Shown one piece after another: positions 34,858-43,356 of a DNA stretch of 64,000 nt (its first letter is position 1; each line of letters opens with the position of its first letter). The notes below the pieces were generated by a model that ran no database searches, was not told the origin of the DNA, and saw only the letters and a list, made by a program, of their open reading frames with translations. Both the position numbers and the translations under genes were made by a program. This stretch comes from Nitrospirillum viridazoti CBAmc (GTDB lineage: Bacteria > Pseudomonadota > Alphaproteobacteria > Azospirillales > Azospirillaceae), in assembly GCF_000730165.1 (NCBI RefSeq), contig NZ_CP022112.1:970001-1034000 (forward strand), read 5' to 3'.

Positions 34858-35211
34858 ATGATCGCAGATAAAATAACAGCTAGAATTGCGGTAGTCGCCC
34901 TCGTCGCGGAACTGCTAATTTCGCCCACTGCACTGGCCTTCGACATCCAAGGCGAAGCCAAGGTGGTTGTGGTTGAACCCACCTACATGCCGGGATACGT
35001 GACGTTTCAATTAGATACCGACATCGGGCCATGCAAGGCCTACACATGGCTATATTGGTACGCAAGGGGCCCTGACCAAGCGTCCCAAAACGCCAACGTC
35101 GCCGCTGCATACTCAACTTTTCTGACTGCGGTATCAACCGGCATGACGGTTAAATTATACGGAAACAGCAGCAATTGCTCTTTTGATTTTCTGAACCTGA
35201 AACGCCCTTGA
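34858..35211 (+). CDS. Small secreted two-cysteine protein (family member 5)
   Basis: The ATG at 34858 follows GCGGAAG. The product is 117 residues with a signal peptide (IAVVALVAELLISPTALA) ending near residue 27. The mature part contains VVVVEPTYMPGYVTFQLDTD, then GPCKAYTWLYWYARG, then AAYSTFLTAVSTGMTVKLYG, then SNCSFDFLNLKRP. It is a more divergent relative of the other four, with 48 positions between the Cys residues. It ends 59 bases before the end of gspK and is convergent with it. Function unknown. Confidence 0.65.
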   Translation: MIADKITARIAVVALVAELLISPTALAFDIQGEAKVVVVEPTYMPGYVTFQLDTDIGPCKAYTWLYWYARGPDQASQNANVAAAYSTFLTAVSTGMTVKLYGNSSNCSFDFLNLKRP

Positions 35212-35269
35212 TATTTGGTATAGCGATAGAATTATTCCCCACACTGACAGATTCCTGATCTTAGCTGCA

Positions 35270-36097
35270 TCAGTAAGGGCAACTGGGCCGCTCGACCACA
35301 GGGCGCATCCATTCCAGAACCAACCATGGCGCCGGCGTAATGGTCCGCGCTCCGGGCTGTCGCGCCGGCGTGCCGCGATATAGCGCGATGGTCCGAAAAG
35401 CACCCCCGGTAGCGGTGTCGGTGGCAAGAACCCGCAGCATGGTGCCGGCGATCAGTCCGCCGCCTCCGCCAAAACCCGTCGTGGCGAACGCCTGCCCTTC
35501 CAAGGCGGCTTTTCCCCGAAACGGCGCCCGCGCATGGACGGTTCCCCAAACCTGGAGGCAAGCCCGGACCCCGCCATCCAGACCGGGCACGGTATCCAGA
35601 TCATCGAGTGACCAAAGGGCCGTACGGCCGTTCATCCTCAGGTTCTTGCCATCGGCGCCGGGCGGATCCATGCCCCGCCACTGGGCAATGGCGTCCGCCG
35701 CTTCCACCGCCTGGCGCTCGGGGAAGCCCAGCCCGTGTATCGCCTCCGCCAGGTCCTTGCGGGAGAGGCCGTTCAGGTCGATGCGCCCCACCTCCGACAT
35801 CACCGTGACGCCCACCATCTTGCCCTCGACGGCAACCGAACCGCCCTGGGAAGAGGACGGCGCCCTGCCGGACGCGGCGACGCCATCCAGCACCTGCCAC
35901 GTGGCCAGGGCAGCCCGCTCCTCTCCACCCAGCGCCACCGACGCCGACCGCGTGAGCCGGCGCGCGGCCACCCCGTTGCCGACGACAACGGCCCCCACCG
36001 CCGTGGCGATGGCCAGCAGGAACAGCGTCAGCAACAGGGCATAGCCGCGCTGCCCCGCCCAACGGTCCCCCTCAAGATCAGCGCGGGGCGGTACCAT
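35270..36097 (-). CDS. gspK: Type II secretion minor pseudopilin GspK
   Basis: This 275-residue protein has a prepilin-like N-terminus (GQRGYALLLTLFLLAIATAV); cleavage would fall after Gly in RG, although Tyr-Ala replaces the usual Phe-Thr. A large globular part follows with the SAM-like region DLNGLSRKDLAEAIHGLGF, DAIAQWRG and SLDDLDTVPGLDGG typical of GspK. It caps the pseudopilus with GspI and GspJ. It overlaps gspD by 20 bases and is the last gene of the T2SS operon here. Confidence 0.85.
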   Translation of the reverse strand: MVPPRADLEGDRWAGQRGYALLLTLFLLAIATAVGAVVVGNGVAARRLTRSASVALGGEERAALATWQVLDGVAASGRAPSSSQGGSVAVEGKMVGVTVMSEVGRIDLNGLSRKDLAEAIHGLGFPERQAVEAADAIAQWRGMDPPGADGKNLRMNGRTALWSLDDLDTVPGLDGGVRACLQVWGTVHARAPFRGKAALEGQAFATTGFGGGGGLIAGTMLRVLATDTATGGAFRTIALYRGTPARQPGARTITPAPWLVLEWMRPVVERPSCPY

Positions 36098-38285
36098 TCG
36101 CCCCCGCGAGCGCTTCCAGCTGGTTCATGCGGGCCTTCAGGGCATCCGTCACCTCCCGGGCCTGGATCACGTTGCGCACGATCACCGGCCGCAGAAAGAC
36201 CAACAGCTCAGTCCGGCCATGACTGTTCTTATCACTGCCGAACAGCTTGCCCACCACCGGGATCTCGCTGAGGTAAGGGATACCACTGCCGGACTTGCTG
36301 GAGGTGTCGCTGATCAGACCGCCCAGGGCCACCGTCTCCCCGTCCTGAATGTTGACGATGCTGCTGATCTTGCGCTGCTGGATGGTGGGGCTGTCGATGC
36401 CCGAGGTGGTCGTGGTCGCCACGCTGCTGACCTCCTGGTTCACGTCCAGCACCACGGCCCCGCTGTGGTTGATGCGGGGCGTCACCTCCAGGATCACGCC
36501 CGTGTTCTGGTACTGGATGGAGTTCACGACGGCGCTGTCGCTGGTCAGCGTGCTGGTCGCCTGCTGTACCACCACCGGCACCTCGTCACCCACCTGCAGC
36601 CGGGCCGTCTCGTTGTTCAGCACCAGCAGCCGGGGGGCGGACAGGACCTGCACATCCGTCACACTGGACAGCGCGTTCAGCACCACCTGGGTATTGGGCG
36701 TCAGGAAGGTGTAGTTGAAGTTGGGGTAGCTGGCGCCCAGCTTGGCGGCCGTGCCGTAGCCGGCGGTGCTGCTGCCCCGGTCCAGGAACCACTGCACGCC
36801 GAAATTGAGGTCGTTGTTGAGGGTGACCTCGGCGATCGTGGCCTCGATCAGCACCTGTTCCCGGGGGGAATCCAGCCGCGTCAACGCCTGCTCCAGCATG
36901 GCGTACTGGCTGGCCGTGCCGTAGATCAGCAGGGCGTTGCGCCGCTCATCGGCCACGACCTTGGCGCCTTTCAACTCTGGGATCGCTTCCCCCTCCCCTC
37001 CGCCGTCCGAACTGCCGAAACCCGCCGATGCCGGGGATGGCACTGGACTGACCGGGCTGGTGCTCAGCGCGCCGCTGGAGCCAAAGCCTGAGGAATTGCT
37101 GCCAAAGCCGCTACCACCGGCGGAAGTGCCGCCAAGACCTCCGCCCGTCAGCGAGGAATTGTTCGTCGCGCTTGCCGCGGTCGTCCGGCTTGATGAACGA
37201 GCGCTTTCGCCACTTCTGTCCGAAGAGGATGAAGAACCGCCGCCTCGGCCCATCAGGCGGTTAAGGGAGGCCGCCAGTTCCGCCGCGGATCCGTTCTGCA
37301 CCTCATAGTAATGCACCATGCGGCCCCCGTCCGTGGAGGTATGGTCCAGCCTCTCCACCCACGATCCGATCGTGGCCAGGAACTCCGGCCGCTTGGCCGC
37401 GACCAGCAGCGCGTTCAGGCGCGGCAGCGGCACGAACTCCACCATGCCCTGCAGTGGCCCAGCGTTAAGCTGCAGCACCTGGCGCAGTTCCGTCTCAAGC
37501 TTGGCCGGCTCCACCGACTGGAGCGTGAACAGCGAGAACGATAGGCCGGCCAGCCAATCGACGTCGAAACTGGCGACCAGCTGGGTGAATGACTCGATTT
37601 CCCGGGCGGTGCCGCTAACGATAAAGATGTTGCGGTTGGCGTCCACCATCTGGATCAGGCCGGGCCGGGTCAGCGGCCGGACGATCTTGTCGATGTCAGC
37701 CGTGGAAATGAAGCGTACCGGCACGATGGCCGTGCTGAAGCCAGCCGCCTGCTCGGCAGCGGACAGCCGCTGGAAGGGCGCCTGGGCGGCCGCCTCGGAA
37801 ACGGGCACCACCTGGTAGAAGCCATCCCCGGCGATGATGGCGAAACCTTGGGCCCGCAGGACGGTATCGATCGCGGCCAAGGCCTGGGCGCGGGGCAGAG
37901 GTCGCGTGGTGCGGATGGTGACCTGCCCCTGGACCTTGGGGTCGATCGTGTAGTTTAGGTTCAGCATGCCACCCAGGACAGCGTCCAGGACGGCGCGAAC
38001 ATCGGCGTTGACGAAGTTCACGTCGATGGGTTCGCCCTCGCCGCCGCCCAGACCGCGCACCGCGCCCCCTGGCCGGACGAACTCCCCGGTGCCGCTGAAG
38101 GTCTGGGCCGGCTGGCGGGGCGCCGTCGATGCCGGCGCCGTGAACAAGGTGGTGTCCGGGCCGGCTTTTGGCGTGGCGGGAGCCGACGGCAGGGGTATGC
38201 CGGTGCCCGCCTTCTCAGGTGCGCTGGAGCAGCCGGCCAGCGCTACGCCGGCCAAGAGCGAAAACGAGAGGAATCTGGGAATCAT
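36078..38285 (-). CDS. gspD: Type II secretion outer-membrane secretin GspD
   Basis: This 735-residue protein has a lipoprotein signal (FSLLAGVALAGC, Cys near residue 19). The N0 domain starts near residue 83 (PIDVNFVNADVRAVLDAVLG); N1-N3 follow (VPVRFISTADIDKIVRPLTR; VEFVPLPRLNALLVAAKRPE). A secretin core has QVLIEATIAEVTLNNDLNFG, and VPVVVQQATSTLTSD with TGVILEVTPRINHSGAVVLD. An unusual Ser/Gly/Thr-rich insert spans about residues 345-435 between N3 repeats. It forms the outer-membrane exit channel. It lies between the GspC-like gene and gspK. Confidence 0.92.
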   Translation of the reverse strand: MIPRFLSFSLLAGVALAGCSSAPEKAGTGIPLPSAPATPKAGPDTTLFTAPASTAPRQPAQTFSGTGEFVRPGGAVRGLGGGEGEPIDVNFVNADVRAVLDAVLGGMLNLNYTIDPKVQGQVTIRTTRPLPRAQALAAIDTVLRAQGFAIIAGDGFYQVVPVSEAAAQAPFQRLSAAEQAAGFSTAIVPVRFISTADIDKIVRPLTRPGLIQMVDANRNIFIVSGTAREIESFTQLVASFDVDWLAGLSFSLFTLQSVEPAKLETELRQVLQLNAGPLQGMVEFVPLPRLNALLVAAKRPEFLATIGSWVERLDHTSTDGGRMVHYYEVQNGSAAELAASLNRLMGRGGGSSSSSDRSGESARSSSRTTAASATNNSSLTGGGLGGTSAGGSGFGSNSSGFGSSGALSTSPVSPVPSPASAGFGSSDGGGEGEAIPELKGAKVVADERRNALLIYGTASQYAMLEQALTRLDSPREQVLIEATIAEVTLNNDLNFGVQWFLDRGSSTAGYGTAAKLGASYPNFNYTFLTPNTQVVLNALSSVTDVQVLSAPRLLVLNNETARLQVGDEVPVVVQQATSTLTSDSAVVNSIQYQNTGVILEVTPRINHSGAVVLDVNQEVSSVATTTTSGIDSPTIQQRKISSIVNIQDGETVALGGLISDTSSKSGSGIPYLSEIPVVGKLFGSDKNSHGRTELLVFLRPVIVRNVIQAREVTDALKARMNQLEALAGANGTAPR

Positions 38286-38294
38286 AACGTTGCT

Positions 38295-38801
38295 TTACCT
38301 GGGGTGCGGTGACGGCGCGAGAGGGGGCGGGGTGACAAGGGGATAGTCCTGCACCTGGTCGGCATGGCGCAGGCGAAGACTGGTCCGGGTGATGGCCTCG
38401 ACTTGCCATTCCCCCAGCGCGTCGCCCGTCCTGAGACGGAAGGGTTTTTGCGCGCGCTTGTCCGTGCCGGTCGCCACCCCGCTGCTGGTCCCGGCGATGA
38501 TGCCGACGACCTGCAGATCGGGGGGCTGGACCAGAGTGGACGGGGGCGGCTGCACTGGCTTCGGCGGAGGTGGCCGGCGGCCTTCAGCGAAAAGGGGGCG
38601 GCGGACAGCTTCGCCCATGTCCGCCATGGGCTGAGCCACAGCTGGCGCGGGCACGGCGCTGGCTGGTGGCAACGCCGGCACCGCCACGGCCGTCGGCCCA
38701 GCCGCGGACAAGACGCCCACCAGCGCCAGGGCGACACCCGTCGCCGCGCCAACGCCCGCCAGCACCAGGGCCGCGCGGTCAAGGTGGGGTAAGGTCGGCA
38801 T
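38295..38801 (-). CDS. gspC: GspC-like inner-membrane T2SS protein
   Basis: This 168-residue protein has one membrane anchor near residues 12-35 (LVLAGVGAATGVALALVGVL), a Pro/Ala-rich linker, then RRPLFAEGRRPPPPKPVQPP and a small beta domain (LQVVGIIAGTSSGVATGTDK, then FRLRTGDALGEWQVEAI) resembling the HR domain of GspC/PilP. HR domains dock on the secretin N0 domain, and the gene sits directly before gspD with a 9-base gap. It lacks a PDZ or coiled-coil end, so it is short for GspC. GspC/N-type is the best call. Confidence 0.7.
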   Translation of the reverse strand: MPTLPHLDRAALVLAGVGAATGVALALVGVLSAAGPTAVAVPALPPASAVPAPAVAQPMADMGEAVRRPLFAEGRRPPPPKPVQPPPSTLVQPPDLQVVGIIAGTSSGVATGTDKRAQKPFRLRTGDALGEWQVEAITRTSLRLRHADQVQDYPLVTPPPLAPSPHPR

Positions 38802-39330
38802 AAGCGTCGATTTCCAATTCCATGCTCAAGGCCGCAGAGTCGTCAGGCGTCGCGGGGACCGGGGGGCGAAGGCGCATGTCCCGTAGCAATAGTCGCGGGC
38901 GGGCCGCTTCAAGCTGGGTCAGCGCGTTCTGGACGGCCTCAGGCGTCCCGTCGATGACGAGGCGGCTGGTCAGCCGCTGGCGGTGTGGACCGATGGCTTC
39001 CGTTGCGGTGTCGAGACTGCGCAGGGTGGCGCCGGTTGGCTGGACCGCCGTGCGTATGGCCGTTTGCGTCCCGGCGACGGTAGCGCCCTTTTGGAAGAGA
39101 GTCCCCTCATCCACCACGCGTTCCAGCTGTGCGGTCCGCCGCATCAGTTCCTCCCGCTGGGCCGCAGTTCCCCGGGCCAGGGCCAGCTGAACGGACCGGG
39201 CCTGGCGCCGCTCCATGGCGGCGGTCACGCGCTCCATCAACGGCGGCGTCAGCGCGTAAAGGGTGGCGGCGCCCAATACCAGAACCAGGACCAGGACGAA
39301 CCCCGACCGCAATTGAAGCATCACTTTCAT
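38779..39330 (-). CDS. gspM: Type II secretion protein GspM
   Basis: This 183-residue protein has an N-terminal membrane span (FVLVLVLVLGAATLYALTPP), a helical segment with RQARSVQLALARGTAAQREE, and a ferredoxin-like C-terminal domain (RLVIDGTPEAVQNALTQLEA, RPRLLLRDMRLRP). This matches the GspM type II subfamily. It partners with GspL in the inner-membrane platform. It overlaps gspL by four bases and the GspC-like gene by 23. Confidence 0.8.
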   Translation of the reverse strand: MKVMLQLRSGFVLVLVLVLGAATLYALTPPLMERVTAAMERRQARSVQLALARGTAAQREELMRRTAQLERVVDEGTLFQKGATVAGTQTAIRTAVQPTGATLRSLDTATEAIGPHRQRLTSRLVIDGTPEAVQNALTQLEAARPRLLLRDMRLRPPVPATPDDSAALSMELEIDAYADLTPP

Positions 39331-40286
39331 CGCGCCTCTCCCCTCGTCCCCACCGCGGAGGAATCCCCGCTTATGGGAAGGACCAGACCGAAAGCGGCTC
39401 CGTTGGGCCCGGGCGGCGCCAGGAAATGGGCCCTGGAGAAGAGGGGAACTTCCTGGAAGCGGGTGAGAACCGCCTGAGGGTCGGCCGCGCGGACCTGCAG
39501 GACCATTTCCCCGCCATGCAGGGATAGCTCCTGCAGCCAGGCGTCGTCGGGCAAGGCCCGTGCGACCTCATCCAGCAGCTGGCGGCGGGATGGCTGAACC
39601 AAGGCGTCGCTGTCACGGCTCAGCACCGCGTCCAACACCTCCGCCCTTTCCCGCAGTTGGCGCACGGCTTTGACCTCGTCCGCCAGGGTTTTGAGCTTCT
39701 GCTCCATATGCGCGGTCTGCTGGTCCAGCGTCCAGGCGGCCAGCAAGGGCGGAAGCGGCAGAACCACAGCCGCCACAGTCAAAAGCGCCAGCATGCGACC
39801 CAGACGCCGACGCAACCGCATCACATCCAAGCGCAGGAATTGCGGCTGCGGGCCGGGACCGGCCGTCGTCACGGACGCGATGCGCCCGCCCGCGTGCAAG
39901 GCCGCCGCCAGCACACTCCGCCGAACCATGGATATACGGGCGATGACGTCATTGCCCTCGCGGACCGTGACCAGATCCCAAGCCAGCAACTCAGGCTTCA
40001 GGGGCATGTATCGGTGCGCCAGCATAGCCGCCTGTTTCCAGGGGTCGATGCCGATCCCGCGCGGAATGGGCAGATCGACCGTGTAGACATCCTGGCTGTC
40101 CAGCAACAGGGTGAGCGGTCCATGTCCCGCCCGCCCCACCACGCTCATTCCCCCCGGCGCCAGTTGCACCGGTTGCGGCGACAGCCCCAGGTATCGCGCC
40201 ATCGGCCGCGGCAATGCCGCGGCGACAGCCTCCGCCAAACCATCGATCATGCCGGCGGTCAACACCAGGGCGCGTCCGTGTTTCAT
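39327..40286 (-). CDS. gspL: Type II secretion protein GspL (PilN-like)
   Basis: The ATG at 40286 overlaps the gspJ stop by four bases and gives 319 residues. The N-terminal cytoplasmic part (~1-165) has a GspL/PilM-like actin fold in reduced form. A membrane span lies near residues 173-192 (LTVAAVVLPLPPLLAAW). A coiled coil and PilN-like periplasmic domain follow (HMEQKLKTLADEVKAVRQLR, then LDEVARALPDDAWLQELSLH). It links the GspE ATPase to the membrane platform. A longer frame upstream to 40442 is not needed. Confidence 0.82.
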   Translation of the reverse strand: MKHGRALVLTAGMIDGLAEAVAAALPRPMARYLGLSPQPVQLAPGGMSVVGRAGHGPLTLLLDSQDVYTVDLPIPRGIGIDPWKQAAMLAHRYMPLKPELLAWDLVTVREGNDVIARISMVRRSVLAAALHAGGRIASVTTAGPGPQPQFLRLDVMRLRRRLGRMLALLTVAAVVLPLPPLLAAWTLDQQTAHMEQKLKTLADEVKAVRQLRERAEVLDAVLSRDSDALVQPSRRQLLDEVARALPDDAWLQELSLHGGEMVLQVRAADPQAVLTRFQEVPLFSRAHFLAPPGPNGAAFGLVLPISGDSSAVGTRGEAR

Positions 40287-40939
40287 GACGCGCTCCGCCG
40301 GCAGACATTGGCGATGGTGTCGAATTCGCAGAAAACGCCGCCCCCGAGCATCGGTGCCGCGATCATGGGTGGCCACCAGCCAGCGCCGGCCGTCTTCACA
40401 TCCAACCGTACCAGGTCGGGCAGCGCGTCCTTGCGCGTCCATCGGGCCGACCAGCTGTCCTGCCGCCGATCAAAGTAAGACCAGGCGATTTGGGATGCAT
40501 CCTCCACCAACGTGCCATCGGTCGCGGCAGGCGCATCGGGTCGCAGCCCCGCCACATGCAGATGCAACGCCTGGTGATCCGCAGCCCCCTCCACCGTCAT
40601 GGTCACCCGATAGAGGCCGCCGCGCCCCAACCCCGGCGGCAGGGTGGTCAGCAGTTCCAGATGGGTGGCGTCAGCGGACAAGGGCATCACTTCGGCCCCC
40701 ACTGCGCCGAGATCGGCGACGGGCAGGGCGTTCTGCACAACGGCGCGGGTGAAATCGTGGACGCGCTCCAAGGCAGCCGCCCCCCTTTGCAACGATCCGC
40801 TCCGGTCCGACATCCGACTCATTAGGGGCAACAGCTCGACGCCTGCCAGGGCCAACAGGCCCAACAGCGCCAGCACCACCAAGGCCTCAACCAGGGTCAT
40901 TCCCCGCTGCCCCGCACTCTGGGAAAGGGTCGCGTTCAT
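40283..40939 (-). CDS. gspJ: Type II secretion minor pseudopilin GspJ
   Basis: This 218-residue protein has the type IV prepilin signature QRGMTLVEALVVLALLGLLA near residue 11, with cleavage after Gly and the Glu at +5. The globular domain is beta-rich and fits GspJ (LELLTTLPPGLGRGGLYRVT, DASQIAWSYFDRRQDSWSAR). GspJ joins GspI and GspK at the pseudopilus tip. It overlaps gspI by four bases and gspL by four. Confidence 0.82.
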   Translation of the reverse strand: MNATLSQSAGQRGMTLVEALVVLALLGLLALAGVELLPLMSRMSDRSGSLQRGAAALERVHDFTRAVVQNALPVADLGAVGAEVMPLSADATHLELLTTLPPGLGRGGLYRVTMTVEGAADHQALHLHVAGLRPDAPAATDGTLVEDASQIAWSYFDRRQDSWSARWTRKDALPDLVRLDVKTAGAGWWPPMIAAPMLGGGVFCEFDTIANVCRRSAS

Positions 40940-41298
40940 GGCGTCCTTTCTCCCGGCACACGTTTTGTGGACACGGCCAAGGTCTGGCCGCTGGGCGTCG
41001 CCACCTCCACCCGATACGTCGCTCCGCCCTCTCCAAGGGCACGGTTGTCCTTGAGCAAGAACGGCAGGCCTGTGATGGCGGGATCGGCCTTGGCCATGCT
41101 GCCGTCCGCGCCCAGGGGCAGGGCGCCACCCGCGGTCGCCACCGATTGCGCCAGCCGCAGGGCGACGGTCTCGCTCCAGGCCTGCCGGGCGGCCCAGACA
41201 CCCGACCAGGCGTTATGCGCCAGCATGGCCGTGACCAGGCTGAAAATGGTCAGCGCCACCAGCATCTCCAGCAGGGTGAAGCCCCGCATCCCTTTCAC
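40936..41298 (-). CDS. gspI: Type II secretion minor pseudopilin GspI
   Basis: This 120-residue protein has the prepilin motif MRGFTLLEMLVALTIFSLVT, with cleavage after Gly at residue 6 and the conserved Glu. The short length and the position between gspH and gspJ fit GspI. The C-terminal part has ATYRVEVATPSGQTLAVSTK. It starts inside the gspH stop (four-base overlap). Confidence 0.82.
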   Translation of the reverse strand: MKGMRGFTLLEMLVALTIFSLVTAMLAHNAWSGVWAARQAWSETVALRLAQSVATAGGALPLGADGSMAKADPAITGLPFLLKDNRALGEGGATYRVEVATPSGQTLAVSTKRVPGERTP

Positions 41299-41714
41299 GG
41301 CTGGCGCTCCTCATGCACGGTGCCCAGAGGCCAGTCCACCAGGACGGTCTTTTCCTGCCCGGCGTCCCGCAGCAGAAGCCGTCCTCCCTTGGACCAGCCG
41401 CCTGGCAGGAAACGGATAGCCTCGGGAAAGGCTGGATCCCCTCCCACGACGCGCACTTCCACCGCCGCGATGCGGCGCAGACGGACGCTGCGGGCCCCCT
41501 CCGTCAGATCCTTGAGGGAGAACTCCGTCTCGCGCCGGGAAACGAGGGCGTCGGACTGGCGGTTGCGCAGTTCCTCCTCAAGGGCGGAGACCGCCGCGTT
41601 GAGGCGCAGGCCGGGCAAGCGCTGTTGCAGCCCGAGGGAGAGCACGCTCCCGGCCAAGCCGATGATCGCAAGGACCACCAGCAGTTCCACCAATGTGAAA
41701 CCGGCGTCGCGCAT
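41295..41714 (-). CDS. gspH: Type II secretion minor pseudopilin GspH
   Basis: This 139-residue protein starts MRDAGFTLVELLVVLAIIGL, a textbook type III signal with cleavage after Gly-5. The C-terminal part fits the GspH fold (EEELRNRQSDALVSRRETEF, then AIRFLPGGWSKGGRLLLRD). It lies two bases after gspG. GspH caps or links minor and major pseudopilins. Confidence 0.85.
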   Translation of the reverse strand: MRDAGFTLVELLVVLAIIGLAGSVLSLGLQQRLPGLRLNAAVSALEEELRNRQSDALVSRRETEFSLKDLTEGARSVRLRRIAAVEVRVVGGDPAFPEAIRFLPGGWSKGGRLLLRDAGQEKTVLVDWPLGTVHEERQP

Positions 41715-41716
41715 GC

Positions 41717-42166
41717 CTACCAGTTCGTGACGTCGCGGGCATCGCCCTCGCCGCCCTCCTTGTTGTCGCTGCCCCAGGAATAAAGATCGTAGGCGCCGTG
41801 TTGGCCGGGCACCTTGTAGCGATAGGCATTGCCCCAGGGATCGATCAGGGCCTGGCGCTTGCGCAGGTAGGGACCACGCCAGTTGGCGTCGCCGGCCGGC
41901 GCCGTCACCAAAGCCTCCAGCCCCTCATCGTTGGTGGGATAGCGGCCCATGTCGACGTAGAACAGGTCGACGGCGGAGACCAGGGTATTGATCTGCGCCT
42001 GCGCCGCCTCCCCCTTGGCCTTGCCCAGACGGGATACGAGGTTGGGCGCCACCAGCAGGCCCAGCAGGCCGATGATCACCAGCACCACCAGAACCTCCAC
42101 CAGGGTGAAGCCCTGTTGGCCGTCCGCCGCTGGACGCCGCGTCGTTTTCTTAGATGGCAATGTCAT
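41717..42166 (-). CDS. gspG: Type II secretion major pseudopilin GspG
   Basis: This 149-residue protein has a 19-residue leader, then GFTLVEVLVVLVIIGLLGLL. The C-terminal half is highly conserved: FYVDMGRYPTNDEGLEALVT, then GPYLRKRQALIDPWGNAYRY, then DLYSWGSDNKEGGEGDARD, which includes the calcium-binding Asp residues of GspG. It builds the pseudopilus shaft. It overlaps gspF by 17 bases. Confidence 0.92.
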   Translation of the reverse strand: MTLPSKKTTRRPAADGQQGFTLVEVLVVLVIIGLLGLLVAPNLVSRLGKAKGEAAQAQINTLVSAVDLFYVDMGRYPTNDEGLEALVTAPAGDANWRGPYLRKRQALIDPWGNAYRYKVPGQHGAYDLYSWGSDNKEGGEGDARDVTNW

Positions 42167-43352
42167 TGAGGCTCATGATTCCCGATATGAGGGCGGCGAA
42201 AATCGTACCCACCATTCCGCCAAGAATAAGGGTCAAGGTCGGCGTCAGCAGGGAGAGCGCGCGGTCCAGCGACGCCGTCCTCTCGCGCTCCAACGCCTTG
42301 GACAAATCCAGCAGAGCTTGTGGCAGGCTGGCCGTCTGCTCCGCAAGGGCAATAAGTCTGACCAGCCGCGTCGGGAAAAGCGGTTCATTCCCGAACGCCC
42401 GGCTCAACCCCTGCCCACCCCGCACAGCGATGCGTACCCGGTCCGCGGCATCCGCCAGGGCCCGGTTCGCCATGCATCCGCCCGCCGTCGCCAAGGCGGA
42501 CGCCAGCGGCACGCCCCCGGCCAGCAAGCTGGCCAGCGTGCGGGTGTAAAGCGTCAATTGGGCGTCACGCAGCAGGCGGCCGAAGGGACCAGTGGCAACC
42601 AGCGCTATACGATCGATGCGCAACCGAACCTCGGCCCGCCGATAGAGGCGGAGCAACCCCAGCAACGCGATAGCCACGACGGCCAGCACACCGGGCCCGT
42701 AATGTCCCATAAAGTCGCCGACGGAGAGGACGGCGAGCGTCGCCGTGGGCAGCTTGGCCTTGCTGCCGGCGAACAGGTCCTGGAACTGCGGCAGGACGTA
42801 GCCGGTCATCAAGGCCAGGGCGGCCAAGGTCAGCAGCGCGATCAGGGCCGGATAGATCATGGCGCTGATCAGGCGCTGCCGGAACTGGGCGCGATCCGCC
42901 TCCAGCACCGCCAGGTGCTCCAGCGCCGCGGCCAAGGAGCCACTCTGCTCCCCAGCCCCAACCAGCCCGACGAATTCCAGCGGGAAAACCTTGGGATAGC
43001 GTTCCAAGGCGCGGGCGAGGTTCTCGCCCGCCCGCACACGCTGCCGCAGATCCGCCACCAGGGTGCCGGCTGCTGGCCGTTCCATCTGGTCAGCGACCAG
43101 GCCCAGCGCCGGTTCCAGCGCGATACCGGCGGAGACCAGGTTAGCCAGGTCGCGGATGAAGGACAGGCGCTCCGCCCGCATCAACCCAGGTGCGCGGCGC
43201 CACCATCGGGAGACACCCTCCGTCTCGACCGAGATGGGCCGCAGGCCTCGCTGCAACAACTGGTCTATGGCCGCCGCCTCGCTGTCGGCGTCCAGCCCGC
43301 CGCGGCTGCGGCGGCCTTCCATGGACACGGCGCTGTACATGTATCGGGGCAC
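42150..43352 (-). CDS. gspF: Type II secretion inner-membrane protein GspF
   Basis: This 400-residue protein has two repeated T2SSF domains (residues ~65-190 and ~265-390), each with the pattern SFIRDLANLVSAGIALEPAL or LYTRTLASLLAGGVPLASAL. Membrane spans lie near 170-190 (ALIALLTLAALALMTGYVLP), 218-235 and 365-390 (LTLILGGMVGTIFAALISGI). The N-terminus YMYSAVSMEGRRSRGGLDAD is typical. It is the platform protein that passes ATPase motion to pseudopilins. Confidence 0.92.
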   Translation of the reverse strand: MPRYMYSAVSMEGRRSRGGLDADSEAAAIDQLLQRGLRPISVETEGVSRWWRRAPGLMRAERLSFIRDLANLVSAGIALEPALGLVADQMERPAAGTLVADLRQRVRAGENLARALERYPKVFPLEFVGLVGAGEQSGSLAAALEHLAVLEADRAQFRQRLISAMIYPALIALLTLAALALMTGYVLPQFQDLFAGSKAKLPTATLAVLSVGDFMGHYGPGVLAVVAIALLGLLRLYRRAEVRLRIDRIALVATGPFGRLLRDAQLTLYTRTLASLLAGGVPLASALATAGGCMANRALADAADRVRIAVRGGQGLSRAFGNEPLFPTRLVRLIALAEQTASLPQALLDLSKALERERTASLDRALSLLTPTLTLILGGMVGTIFAALISGIMSLNDIAI

Positions 43353-43356
43353 TGGG

